This document shows, piece after piece, positions 48,901 through 60,736 of a stretch of DNA of 64,000 bases (positions are counted from its first letter, which is position 1; the number at the start of each line of letters is the position of its first letter). This DNA is from Entophlyctis helioformis. Its lineage: Eukaryota; Chytridiomycota; Chytridiomycetes; Chytridiales; Chytriomycetaceae. Under the pieces are notes generated by a model. The model worked only from the letters and a program-made list of their open reading frames with translations. It searched no databases and was not told the origin of the DNA. Both the position numbers and the translations under genes were made by a program. Location: contig JAHLKH010000002.1 of the NCBI GenBank assembly GCA_025526915.1, positions 267,931 through 331,930 on the forward strand. The letters are read 5' to 3'.

Positions 48901-49648
48901 TTCACTTCACTGCACTGCACTGCAACAGGAGCATGAAGGACAACAAGCTGACTGGCAGCATCCCCAAGCAGATTGGGTTCCTCGTCAACCTCCGAGTTCT
49001 GGACCTGAGCAGCAACCGCCTCACTGGCGCGATCCCGCATGAGCTTGGCGCGCTCATCAACCTCGAGACGCTGAACCTGAGCCAGAACCGGCTGACGTGC
49101 ATCAACCACAAGATCAACCAGATCTCAGAAAAGTGAGGCAGTGCCGTGGGAGGCTGAGGATGCAGCGTCTATCGCATGCGTGTGTGTTGGTGGCACCAAA
49201 GACTGACGCGTTTGTTGGTGTGTGCGATGGCGGATGTCCAGGCTTGCGTTCAGTTCGGCGCCAGTGGTGGACACACTGCCGACCGAGTTGACCAACCTGC
49301 TCAGCCTGACCGAGCTGGACCTAAGTGGCAACCAGCTGTTTGGCACGATCCACTCGGACTTTGCCAAGCTGCAGAGTCTTGTGTCAGTGTAAGCACACGC
49401 AATCTGCTTTGTTGTTGTCTGCTTTGTTGTTGTCTGCTTTGTTGTCTGCTTTGTTGTCTGCTTTGTTGTCTGCTTTGTTGTCTGTCTTGCTGGCTGCTTT
49501 GTTGCCTTCCTGTGCACGCGAGCGCGTCTGGACGGCATACCGTTGCGGGCACTGACACGATCGATGGTCTTGCTCGGTACACAGCAAGATGGACTGGCAC
49601 AAGTTTGGCAAGATCCCCCAGGCGTGGCACCAGTTCCGCAACGTGTAA
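45915..49648 (+). CDS. helical-bundle / TKL pseudokinase / LRR protein (MLKL- or RPW8-like N-terminus)
   Basis: 797 aa in ten exons: 45915-46271, 46478-46596, 46731-47311, 47458-47895, 47989-48328, 48467-48538, 48625-48696, 48929-49132, 49242-49388, 49585-49648. Residues about 1-180 form an all-helical domain ([35 protein letters not shown]) resembling the four-helix bundle of MLKL and RPW8/ADR1 proteins. The kinase domain (about 205-480) has the glycine loop ([11 protein letters not shown]), the AxK lysine (AVAKVI) and an APE motif (RWLAPEMYK). The catalytic HRD loop reads HGNLNARN and DFG reads DFA, so it is probably a pseudokinase. After a Pro/Met-rich linker come leucine-rich repeats ([39 protein letters not shown]). 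Repeat exons are 72 nt or multiples, bounded by phase-2 introns. A cell-death or membrane role is only a hypothesis. Confidence 0.82.
48741..48816. repeat. CCAT/CGAT tetranucleotide repeat
   Basis: ATCC/ATCG tandem run in the intron between two LRR exons of the pseudokinase gene. Confidence 0.85.
49406..49495. repeat. minisatellite in the last intron of the pseudokinase gene
   Basis: Tandem units of TGCTTTGTTGTC, some with an extra TTG. The same array, inverted, reaches the right edge of the window from about 63915. Confidence 0.9.
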
Positions 49649-49699
49649 ACAGTGTGATGGTTCCTGTCGCGCGTGGCGATAGACTGCATAAAGACTGCA

Positions 49700-51637
49700 T
49701 TAAAGCCAGGTGGCATTGTTTATTCGTACGCATCCTCTGTAGTCAAATGATGCCACAACAGGCCAGCCTGTTGTGCTTATCATTCGAATCACCAGGAGAA
49801 CACGTTCTCGTGATCTGCTGCTACTGTACATCGAGCAGGGTTCTACGTTATCTCCATCCGCTTCAACTCTGGTGCAATGGACCGACTCACTGTTGCACAA
49901 CACAGCCGTCAGCATGCCTACTCTCGCATACATCTGGTCAAGCGAGATGGCATGTGGCAAGCCAGACTTACGAACTTCTCCAAGCCCGTTGTCAATGTCG
50001 ACTCGGACCAACAAGAGTAGATAAAGGATAGGAAGAAACAAGAAGGCAATCAACCCCACTGAACTCGTTGCACATGTGGTTAGTGCACGGCATCACACCG
50101 CCCATGCATAACTGCTGGCCTTACAGAACTCTGACAGCCAGATCCGACCATCGTAAAAGGATTCGTCCATGTTCACGAGGGCCAGGCCAAGACAAACCGA
50201 GAGGTTCTGGATAATCAAGATGACAATCGGCACGCCTAGCGCGTCCTTGTTGAGTTCCTTCAATGCCTTGGACGCAATTATTGGCCCAATCACGGACGTG
50301 GAGAGCATAACCGTTACGAAGACGATATGGTACACGTAGAATGGCGAGTCTGGCGAAAACGCAGACCGCTGCGATCCGATGAACGCCTTGGTAACGTCAT
50401 CGCTCGTAGACGAGTAGAACACCACGATCACGTACTGTGGGACGGTGAACAGCATGATGATAAAGCGCAGCTTGATCAGCACCATGAGCAACCGGTACCG
50501 CATCAGCATGCCTGTCAACGCACACATGCATGTGATGGTATGAGTTTCTGAATATGCCATGTGACTGAGAGCAATGCGTACTTCGTTTCATGAGACTGGC
50601 GCCGTTTTGGTGAAATTGCTGCCATCGCATCATCATGCGTGCTCGTACACTGAAAACCACAGACACGATGGCAAGTATGCCTGCGATCGCGACTTGGATC
50701 CATAGCAGTATACTGCGCTGGTCGAGATTTGTGATGGCGCTCTGGATGGCCACTGACGATTCCGCGATGCCTGTGAGGATCGGGAGCTGTATTTGCGACC
50801 CGTTGGCTGCCGTGTAGTTGAAGCCCGTGTTTGACACTCGAACGCCGTTTGGTGTTGGGCATTGCTTGAATGAAAAGGAATTGTACAGATCGATACTGAT
50901 CTGTGTGTCGTTTGTGCTGGCCGTGCTAAGCGATATCCATGATATTGCGCAATGCTCCAGCTTCCGAATCTGGTAGATTTCTGTTTTGCCAACGTGAGTG
51001 TCAGCCAGCGCTCACAAGACAAGCAAACCTCGGCCCGCTGAGAGACGTACGAACGCCAGTATAGCTTGCAATCACAAAGTTCAAAACTGGCACGACCAGC
51101 AATGCAATACTGCTCCGATGAACATACTGTTGCATCGAGTGCCAGTAAGCGTGGTTGGTCAGTTGAAAATCCAGCAGACCAGATGTGAAATGCGCTTCGT
51201 GTCTGGGAAGCGCAGGCAAGCTGACCCACCCCGTCGTGCGCGAGAATGGCCAACGAGATATGCGACAGACAGAACAGCACGGCGTAGGTTATGATGAGCG
51301 ACGCCTGGCCATTGACTGGCCCGAACCCCCTGAAGGCGAACGAAGCGATGCTCTCGATGATGGCCGCCTCGACAGCAATCAGGACAACCGTCTGGAAGAA
51401 TTGCAGACGGAGGAATGCCAGAGCCCAGTCGAATCTGGCACGGCTGGCCTTGATTGGCACAGGGGTTGGAGCGGCTGCGGGCGTCTTTGGGCTCTCAACG
51501 GGCACAGCAACGATATCTCCGGCAGATGTGACGGATAACACTTCGAGGAGGGGCTGTGACGACTCGATGCGCACGCGTGGTATGCTGGGCAGCACCTTGT
51601 TGTTGAAAGGCACCGCCTGATCCGGTTCGGATGGCAT
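49700..51637 (-). CDS. multi-pass membrane protein, family member 1 of 3
   Basis: Not recognised. Exons, in transcript order, are 51637-51230, 51126-51051 (76 nt), 50980-50582, 50511-50125 and 50058-49700 (542 aa). The five-exon plan, intron phases and the 76-nt second exon match the two paralogs at 51.7-53.5 and 54.2-56.0 kb. About seven or eight hydrophobic helices are seen (LIAVEAAIIESIASFAF, ITYAVLFCLSHISLAILA, ALLVVPVLNFVIASY, WIQVAIAGILAIVSVVF, YVIVVFY, LGVPIVILIIQNLSVCLG, IAFLFLPILYLLLLV). A probably non-cytosolic section after the third helix keeps two cysteines (LEHCAISW and FKQCPTPNG). The C-terminal tail is about 70 residues longer than in the paralogs. It could be a receptor- or channel-like protein; no known motif is seen. 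It converges on the pseudokinase gene. Confidence 0.65.
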
Positions 51638-51711
51638 CTGCGGCTAAGATCGTTGATTTTCGGTCAAACGCGTTGTAGAAAGTTGGCCGCAAAGAGCCCA
51701 TCTAGTCGAGA
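51638..51711. promoter_or_regulatory. head-to-head intergenic region between membrane-protein paralogs 1 and 2
   Basis: 74 bp between the divergent ATGs of two members of the same family. Confidence 0.4.
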
Positions 51712-53516
51712 ATGCGAGAGCCCAAGAAAGCAGACAAACTGCGGCAGCCGCCTCAGCCTCAGCCGGAATCCTCCCGTCTCTTGCGGGGAGACTCGCTGTC
51801 GCCGCAAACACAAACGCAGTCGCAGGGTATCGTCTCGCCCGACACCTTCATGTCCATGACCTCTGTGGCGGATATTGAAGTGCTCGTTCCGCCACTGCCG
51901 GACTCGAAGGAGTATCAACGCGCAAAGACCGGCGGCAGCTGTCTCCAAGCGACAGAGTTCTTGATGCAGAGCAAAGCGTGACTGGCAAGGTGCGCATGGA
52001 CAAGGCGACGCTTTGGGCAACCCGCTCAATACTCCAGCACGCCATCACCGCCATCATCAGCATCATTCTTGAGATCCTGTCGATTACCCTCGGGTGGATA
52101 TACAACCAAAGCGCATACGGCAACAATATTGGTCGCCCGACCATCTTTTTCACACAAGGCATCCTGTACATGATTCTCCATATCCATCTTGTGCTTTTAG
52201 CGCGTGATGCTGTAAGCCGACATTTGCGACAGAGTTTGTTGCCAATAAGCCATCGAGTCTGAACTTACCCTTGAACATACGACAGATGCGGACAATGAAC
52301 ACACTGGAGGTGTCTGGGCTGCCCGTGCTGCGGTCTTCGTTCATCTTCTTTATGTTCACGCGTAGGTGCTGCGGCTCTGCAGTTTGGTATTGAGCAGCTC
52401 GCTGACATCTGGACCTGGCCGGGCTTGGAAGAGGTGAACTTTGCTGGGCAGTTCAAAACCTGCGCCGATTCCTGGCTCAGCCTGACTGATTCGGCCGATC
52501 CGGCCACGATCAGCCCAACCTTTACAAGTCATTTGACTTTGTCAATTGCCCTTCGCCCAGCAATATCCTTGTCACCAGCACGATGGTATCAGTGCCGTCC
52601 ATGCAGACGTCGGGATCGCTAGTCGATATCCCACTGCTATCCAACATTGATCAATCGCGGACATCCATAGCAAGCGCTCAGCACCTGCTACCGATGATCG
52701 AGCTGCTCTCAATTTTAGCAACCGCCGTCAACGCACTCGGCCTGCTCGTTACTATTTGGGTGACGATCAAGTCACGACAGGCTTTGTCTTGGCACCTGTA
52801 CCACGAATACGGTGCAAGCATACAGCGTAGATGTACGTTTGTGTGATGCGTGGCAACAGCCGGTGAAACCAAAATGAGCGAGCGTATATACTCACGAAGC
52901 GGCATGGATAACGGCAACCACTAGCAATGCTCTTTAGGATACAGACGATCCAGTTCCTCATCAAGGTCAAGACAGCGATGATTTTCGTTCTTATTCCGTT
53001 TGTAGTTGTGGCTATTGTCACATCGTCTCAAGCCACAGAAGTTGCAACAGCGATCTTGACCCTTCAGATCAACAAGGACGATCTTCTAGGACAGCAAATC
53101 GCCGTGCTGGTATTGGGTCTCCTCACGATCTTCACCGGTCCGCCCGTCATCACCAAAGCACTGTACGACCATTCGATTCCACTGCTTCGTGTGTACTTTG
53201 CAATCTTGCTGGTCCAAAGCGGGGTCTGCGGGTGGACAATGTACTTGATTGTAATGGACGAGCACCTCGCACGCGCACGTCTTGGCTTCCTCTTTCTAAG
53301 TAAGTCTGGTTCCAAACATCTAAACATGGCGAACACTAACATTAGGCGGCGGTGGGTAAATTCCATCGGCCATGCACAGTGACGGCCATCCTACTGATCA
53401 ACATACCAGCCATGGTCCTCTCTATTCTTGTCATTCGAGACATTCATCGAGGATACAGGATCAACCTTATCGATACAAACCAGCCTGCTGATGTTCAGCG
53501 GATGGACATTGAATAA
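51712..53516 (+). CDS. multi-pass membrane protein, family member 2 of 3, two frame breaks
   Basis: Exons are 51712-52211, 52286-52361 (76 nt), 52432-52832, 52925-53299 and 53380-53516 (about 496 aa if restored). The order of helices is the same as in member 3: HAITAIISIILEILSITLGW, IFFTQGILYMILHIHLVLLA, then a section with FKTCADSWLSLTDSAD and FVNCPSPSNILVTS. Next come LLSILATAVNALGLLVTIWV, the shared SWHLYHEYGAS motif, and VLVLGLLTIFTGPPVITKAL. Exons 1 and 3 are each one base short of the expected phase. The breaks fall near 51940 and 52518 (an AA where member 3 supports AAA). They are either consensus errors or early decay. Confidence 0.65.
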
Positions 53517-54185
53517 AGTGTATATACGATTTTACGCACTCGCCGCTTAGAGTGGTCCAAGCACAGCAGGCCACCCTCCTATTGAAACGGAACGGTTGGA
53601 TGGGATTTGGCAGGCTTTGGTATTCCTTCCCTGTGGCTCATCATCGATCTTGTATTGAGGATATGACTCCAACGCCACGTCTAGCTCGTTGTGCCGGCCG
53701 TATGCATTGCTTCGCTGTTACATGTGGCGCCACACACGTTGACAGCCTTCTATGCTCGCCACGTCATAGTGCGGGCAAGCATCCGACAGCACCACCCGTG
53801 GCACGCGCCATTTCTGTTGAATGTTGCCGTTGGAATCTCCGCACCACGCTCCAAATGTTTGCTGCGGTCTGGAGCATGGCACCACAGACGCGGCCTTTCT
53901 TCCCGTGACGTCTTCAGATGCGGCCGTCGCAGACATCTACTCTACAGCACGAGAACTGCCCCTTGCGGTTCAATTCAGCATCAAGCGTCGTCCGTCACTG
54001 GCATTTCTTTGCTATTGACGTACACAAGTTGGAGCCTGACAATGGGTATTTGAATCCTTGCCCTGCTTGATGGCTTCGGTTCGTGTTGCTGTACCAACTG
54101 GATCTCAATCTCAAAACCCTGCAGATACTTTACATCACTCTGGTTTACTCACAAGCGCAAAGCATCATAACGCCAGCTATCCAAA
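53517..54185. other. intergenic between membrane-protein paralogs 2 and 3
   Basis: No gene, repeat or RNA recognised. It looks more AT-rich than the left part of the window, like the paralogs themselves. Confidence 0.4.
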
Positions 54186-56002
54186 ATGTGGACCCCAAGA
54201 AGCACCGGCGCCAACCCATACAACGCACAAGAGTCGCAGTCTTCCCGGCTGCTGGTGACCGAGACAGTATTGTCAACAGCGACGGCAGGCCAGCCTCAGC
54301 CGTCGAGCTCCATGACAGGCGACCTGCTCATCCCTACAAGCTTCGACTATGACGACACAATAGCAGCGCAGTTGGAGGTGCTCGTTCGCAATCCAACTCA
54401 ACGCGTTCAGCCCGACCACAAACCCCCACAAGATTACTACTACTCCGAGAAGGCCAGGCTCGAACGAGCAGCCAGGCACTCCAGCCGGTCAATAGTCCAG
54501 CATGCGACAACCTGCATTCTCAGCCTCAGTCTGCAGATTGCCACCATTGTCGTCTTTTGGGAGTTCAACCAGCGGGCGTTTGGCAACAACATTGGCAGTG
54601 CCACCATCTTTGTGGCACAAAGCGCGCTATTCATGCTGCTGCAAATCCACCTGGTTATCATGGTCGTCGATGGAGTGAGTTTCGTATCCATTCGATGGAC
54701 ACCATGGACTGCAGCACCCTTTCCGGCCTGCCTTTGTGTCTTGTCTGGCAACTGACACCTACTCGCCCATCGTGCCTCGCCAGTTGCGGACCATGAACGC
54801 GTTCGAAATCTCCGGGATGCCAACAGTACGGGCGTTTTTTGTGTTTTTCGTGGTCACGGGTATATTCGAGGGTCACCGTAGCAACAATGGATCGGCCCGG
54901 CCGCCATGCCACTAACTTTACGTTCGTGCTCTCGCCCACTTCATGACAGAATTTCTATCCGTAGACTTCTTCAACACCTGCTCCGACTCTTGGATGAGAC
55001 TGACAGACGCATCGGATGCCGCCACAATCACCACAAACCTGTACACGGCGTACGACTTTTACCTGTGTCCATCGCCCAGCTCCATCGTTGTCACTGGTGC
55101 AACGGTTCAAACACCGTCAAGACAAGATCCCACAGCCGTTGTCAACGCTCCGCTTTTGGCTGGCATTCAACAGTCACGGGCATCCATAGCAGATGCGCAA
55201 TACTTGATACAGCTCGTGCAAATACTCAACGTTCTGAATCTGAGCGTAAATGCCATTGGTCTGTGCTTGAACATTGGAGTGACGATCAAGATCCGGAAAT
55301 CAGTGTCCTGGCATCTGTACCATGAATACGGTGCCAGCATGAATCGGCGATGTAAGGGACACGCGGTCATGGTCTATCGATGCTGACTAACACGGCCACC
55401 AGCCATGCTCTTCAGAGTGCAGATCATACAGTTCCTGACAAAGATCAAAACCAATCTCCACATTGTTGCCGTGCCACTCCTGATCGTTGCCGTCGTGACC
55501 TCGTCGCAAAACACGGATGTAGCTGCCGCGTACTTGGCACTCGAATATGCCAAGGGCAATCTGCTGCCACAGCAGATCTCAGCCATGGTGCTATGGATGA
55601 TAACGGCCATTGCAGCGCCGGCGATTTTGGCGACAGCACTTCCAGACCATTCCGTTATCAGGCTGCGAACATACACGGTTGTCATTGTTGTCCAAACGAG
55701 TGCACTCGGGTGGGCCGGGTATTTGATCTATCAAGATCAGCACATTGCGCGTTCACGGCCAGCTCTACAGTTTCTGAGTACGTCCAACTCGTGCTTTGCA
55801 TCTGCACGCCGTCTTTAATCGCATGCACCTGTGGCTGACACTTTTGGATCGTGGCTTGGCTGGTGCAGCATATGCTCTTATTGCTCTAAACGTGCCAATC
55901 ATAGTGTTCGTCTCCATGGTCGTCTCTGACATACAGCATGGCCTGAGTGTCAGGCCTGCCCCAAAACAGGTCTGCGATGAGGAGCGAATGGAAATGGAAT
56001 AA
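54186..56002 (+). CDS. multi-pass membrane protein, family member 3 of 3 (intact)
   Basis: The cleanest member: exons 54186-54674, 54784-54859 (76 nt), 54950-55351, 55403-55777 and 55869-56002, all in phase (491 aa). The N-terminal tail of about 95 aa is hydrophilic (SEKARLERAARHSSRS). About eight helices follow (TTCILSLSLQIATIVVFW, IFVAQSALFMLLQIHLVIMV, AFFVFFVV, VQILNVLNLSVNAIGLCL, LHIVAVPLLIVAVVTSSQ, ISAMVLWMITAIAAPAIL, TYTVVIVVQTSALGWAGYLI, YALIALNVPIIVFVSMVVSD). The loop after helix 3 has conserved Cys and Trp (FFNTCSDSWMRLTD, YLCPSPSSIVVT). SWHLYHEYGAS marks the family. The cytosolic tail is short and acidic. I do not recognise the family. The 51-nt intron at 55352-55402 is unusually short. 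Confidence 0.72.
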
Positions 56003-56064
56003 ATAAGTTTGCCGCGGAACATAGATCAGAACCGACAGACGAGCAGCTCAATTCCGACGCCGCC

Positions 56065-59000
56065 ATGTCTATCGCGGCTGTCTCTCACCGGTCAGTCGCC
56101 CTGGTTGCTAACGCCTTGGCGTGTGCGGATGGCCATACTGTGGGGTTCTGCTCTCCATTGCTGCTGTGCCACGCCGTGGCTGTTCATTCTCGTCTGCTCT
56201 GGGCATGCAGCGCAACGAACGCAACACGCTGGCAGACTGTTGTGCCGTGTTGATACGCGTCAAAAGCTGCGATGGCAGACGTGCGACATCAACACGACAC
56301 CTTCTGCCAGCATGCCATGCTGCTCAGTTGTGGCTGCGACAAAACAAGGCTCGGCCAGCTGCATCATAGCTGCCATCTTTCCAGTCATCTAGCCAGAGAA
56401 TGGAACGGCCGCCGCTCCAAAGCACCACACTCCCGCTCTGCCACATCGAGCAGCTGAAATCGGGCACTGACAAACACTCTGTTCGACAACAGACATGTGT
56501 TCGGTCTCAAGGGAGACGTGAGCAACAATGTCATGTACTTGGACGAGCAAACGATCCTCTATCCAGCAGGCTCCAATGCGATCCTCTACAACACCGAGAA
56601 CAAGACGCAGCGCTTCATCCCTGCAACCGAAAAGTCCGAGGGCATGACGGCCATGACCGTCGGCGGCAACAAGCGGTTCGTTGCCATTGCAGAGCGTGGC
56701 GAGAAGCCAGTCTGCATTGTCTACGACCTGCACACACTGCGCCGACGCAAAACCCTGGCAATGCCCGACGTCGAGGCCAAGGAATTCATTTCGGTCGGCT
56801 TCTCGGCAGACTCCAAGTTTCTGGTTACGCAGACTGGCGCGCCAGACTGGATGCTGCATTACTGGTCCTGGGAAAAGTCCAAGACGTTTGCGTCGGTTCG
56901 CACGGCGAACATGCCCGACAAGATCGGCGGCCAGGCAGGCGGAATGCTCCTGCTGCCCACGAGCCAGCAGGGTAATGCCAAAGACAACAAGGAGAATCTG
57001 CTGGGTGCGGTGGTGTACCAGGTGTCCATCAATCCAACGGACAGCACGCAGATCTGCTGTATCGGCAATGGCATCTTCAAAATCTTCCGCTACCAAGAGG
57101 GCGTGCTCAAGACGGTCGGCGTGCAAAAGTTTGATTACAAGGTGCAGCGCCGTTTGCTCAATGTGACGTTGCTATTCCAACGCTGACCGCTCAACTTGCA
57201 TGCCTGTTGGAAGAATTTTACTGCCCATACATGGACGCCAGACGATCGCATCATTGCAGGAACAGAAGATGGCAAGATCTACGTGTTCGAGTCAAACGGA
57301 GAGCTCAAGGCAGAGATCCAGCATACCCACGGCGCAAACATGGTTCCACGCGCCATCTACTGCGTTGCGGCATTCAGCAAAGGGTTTGTTGTTGGCTGTG
57401 CAGGCGGCATGGCAGCCATGTACGAGCGATCCGAGGAACTGGCGTCAAGCGGTATTGCCGCTGCTGCAGCACAGATCACAAGCAACACTGGCGGCAGCTC
57501 GCAGGGGCAGTCCAACTCACAGCGTGAAATGTACCGCAAATCGAGAGAGTACACGCTCTTGGATGAGAATGTCAGGATCACCAATATGGCTGTCAGCCCA
57601 TCGGAAGACACGCTGCTCTGCACAACGGACAACTGCCAGATCAATAGCATCTCGCTTGCCAATGCTGAAGTCCAAGGTAACTCTTGCACACAGTCTCATA
57701 GTCTGGAAGGATGCTGACAATCTGCGCAACAATGCGGCTCGTAGGGAGAAGAGGCTCGCTTTGATTCGTTTGCACAGCCGTTCCACCACAACCAGATCAC
57801 AGGCATGGACACGTGCATCCGCAAACCACTCATCGTCACTTGCTCTTCGGACCGATCCATCCGCGTATGGAACTACCTCGAGACAACGTCGGAGCTGGTC
57901 AAGTATTTTCCAGAAGAGGCGTTTTCAGTCGCCATGCATCCATCAGGGCTCTATATTCTCGTCGGGTTCAGCGACAAGCTGCGTTTGATGAACCTGCTTA
58001 TTGATGACATCCGACCGTTCCGCGAGTTTACGATTCGCGGCTGTCGCGAGGTGGGCTGCTTTCCTTTGCATCGCCATGCTCGTCAATCGACTACTAATGC
58101 GACGGTCGCAACGGGATTCCGTGTTCGCAGTGCCGCTTTTCCAACGGCGGACAATATTTTGCAGCCGTGCATGGCAACACTATCCAAATCTACTCGACAT
58201 GGAACTTTGACAACCTGGGAAACCTCAAGGGCCACAACGGCAAAGTGCGATCCATCTACTGGACAGCCGATGACTCCAAAATCATATCGGCTGGTGTTGA
58301 TGGCGCCATCTACGACTGGTCGCTGCGTGATCTTTCGGGGCATGCCGTGTGGGCATCAAGCGCGAGGGCGAGAGTATCCTCAAAAGCTGCAGCTATAGTT
58401 GCGCATGTGCGACACCGGACGGCAAGACCATTTTGCCGTTGGAAGCGACAAGACCCTCAAGGTATGTATCCACACACGTGGAAGCTACGGGGCACTTGGA
58501 CTGACGCGGCGTGCTGACGCGGCTTTGATCAACAGGAAAATCATCGACTCGCAAATTGTGCGGGAGCTCGAGTCCGACTGTGTGCTGACGCAAGTGGCCC
58601 TCTCGCACTCTGGCCGCATGATGTTTGTTGGTATGCATGCTTGCGCTGCGGATGCATGTTTATGCAATAGCAATGCACGCTGACATTGCCTTGTGCCAGG
58701 CACGGCAAGCGGCACCGTGAGATCGATGCGGTTCCCGCTCGGATCCGAGCCTGGCGAATTTCAAGAGCACCAGGGGCCATTCCGCATCCCATCACGAAGC
58801 TGCGCATCAGTTTTGATGACCAGTATCTGTTCTCCACCTCGGAGGACGGCTGCCTGTACATCTTCCGTATCGCTGACCGCGACGGTCGTGGCCACAAAGC
58901 GCGAGCGCGACATTGTGTATGCTGACGAGGCAAGTGGTTTGCGTGTTCACCGCCAGTCAATGAGGAACCAGAACTGACTCTTGATGACGCCCCGCAGATT

Positions 59001-60736
59001 CTTGTGACCAAGTCCGACCTGGAAGAGAAAAACTCGATGATGGCCGAACTCAAGACACGGGTCGAGGAGCTCAAGATGGAAAAACGAGTACCAGCTCCGC
59101 CTCAAAGACATGAATTTCAACGAAAAGATCAAAGAAGTCACCGAGAAGTTTATGCAGGAGATCGAAGCACTAAGATCACGAGCACAGTCCTGCGCACCGA
59201 CAAGGAGAAGGAAGAGATGCGCCACGAGGAGGAGATGGCCGAGGAGAAGGACAGGCATGCCAAGGGAGCTGATGGAGCTCGGAGACGGCAACACAACGCG
59301 AAACTGATGGCCGAATACGAAAAGTACCAGGAGCTGCAGGTCAAGACTGCCGAGCTGCAGGAAGCAGTGGGAGAAGCAGATGCGCGAGATGCAGAACGCC
59401 AAAGACCAGGCGCTCGAGGATCTGACCAAGCACTTTGAGGCACGTCTCAAAGAGAAGCAGGCCGAAATTGATCGTGTAAGTTTAGCGTGTTTGACTGCAT
59501 GCCATGCACGACACCGAGAGGCGGGGACTCACAGCTGTGCCATCGACGTATCAAGCTCCAAGAAGAGATGAAGCGACAGCTGCTCGAGTTTGAAGAGACG
59601 ACCAAGGAGACTGAGCAAGATGCCGACTCTGAGGTTCTTGAGCTCAAGCACCGCTACGAGCGCAAGCTCAAGGAGGAGCGCGAGATTGTCATGCGGCTCA
59701 AGGGCGAGAACGGCATTATGCGCAAAAAGTTCAACACGCTGCAAGGCGAGATTGATGCGCACAAGGGCGAGATTGCCAAGATGTACAACGAGGAGAAGAA
59801 GCTGCATTCGGTCATCAAGAGTCTCGAAAAGGACATTGCCGGTCTTAAGAAGGAGGTGAGTGGACCCCGTATGGGCGACTTGGCGGTGTGAGCGTGCATG
59901 CTGAAAGAGAGAGTGCACGCCAGATCCCAAGAGCGCGATGAGACCGATCCAAGATAAGGAGAAGCGCATCTACGATCTCAAGAAGAAGAATCAAGAGCTG
60001 GAAAAGTTCAAGTTTGTGTAGACTACAAGATCAAGGAGCTCAAAGAAGCAGATCGAGCCGCGCGAGCAGGACATCCAGGGCATGACGCAGCAGATCAAGG
60101 AGATGGATGTGGAGTTGGAGCACTACCACAAGGCCAACTCGGACCTGGAGCTGACGATTGCGGATCTGAAGCTCAAGTTGAAGGCTGCTGAGAAGGAGGT
60201 GGCAAGGAGCGTGCCAAGGTCAATGCAGGCGTCGCCCTGATCGCCGCTTCAAGGTGGATCTGAGCGAGACTGTTCAGTACATCCAGAGCCCAAGCTGCTC
60301 AAGGTAAGATAGAGCGGCACACCACCGCCAGAGAAGCAGTGCAGCTGACACTGGATGATGGTCGCGACAGACGTACCTCAAGAAGCTGTACCAAAAGTAC
60401 TGCAAGGAGAGCTCGCGCGAAGAGGATGCCGTGGAAGTCGACATCCAGCAAGAGTATGCTCGCCAGCGCAGTACCTTGAGCGCACAGTTGCGTCGCTTCG
60501 CCGCAAGGTGTCCAAGGATCAGCTCCTGCACCGGTCGGACAAATGTGCGCATCATGCAGGAGAACGTGACGCTCATCAAGGAGATCAACCAGCTGCGACG
60601 AGACATCACGGGCATCAAGCAGAAGGAGCGCACTCTTGAGATGAGTCTCAAGAGCATCATTCCTGGCACGCCATCAACAGCCGTTCCAGGTGAAGGTATG
60701 CGTGGCGTCGAGCTTCGTGACAAGGTTGATGGATAG
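56065..60736 (+). CDS. CFAP57: CFAP57 (WDR65) ciliary WD40/coiled-coil protein, many frame breaks
   Basis: Axonemal protein linked to inner dynein arms and the regulatory complex. Start exon 56065-56090 (MSIAAVSHR), then 56493-57141, 57214-57676, 57749-58050 and 58131 onward. The WD40 half is very well conserved: [74 protein letters not shown]. The coiled-coil half follows: [67 protein letters not shown]. From about 58340 on, the frame changes at least eight times by single bases, both gains and losses and often beside homopolymers (near 58430, 59085, 59170, 59265, 59355, 59930, 60015). The exact 3' end is unsure. It confirms a flagellated organism. Confidence 0.85.

Noticed and set aside
48741..49495. 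CRISPR-like array
   Set aside because: The repeats are contiguous simple or minisatellite units without spacers, in introns of a eukaryotic gene.
49125..49733. Minus-strand ORF with repeated [12 protein letters not shown]
   Set aside because: It is only the translation of the intron minisatellite and antisense of an LRR exon.
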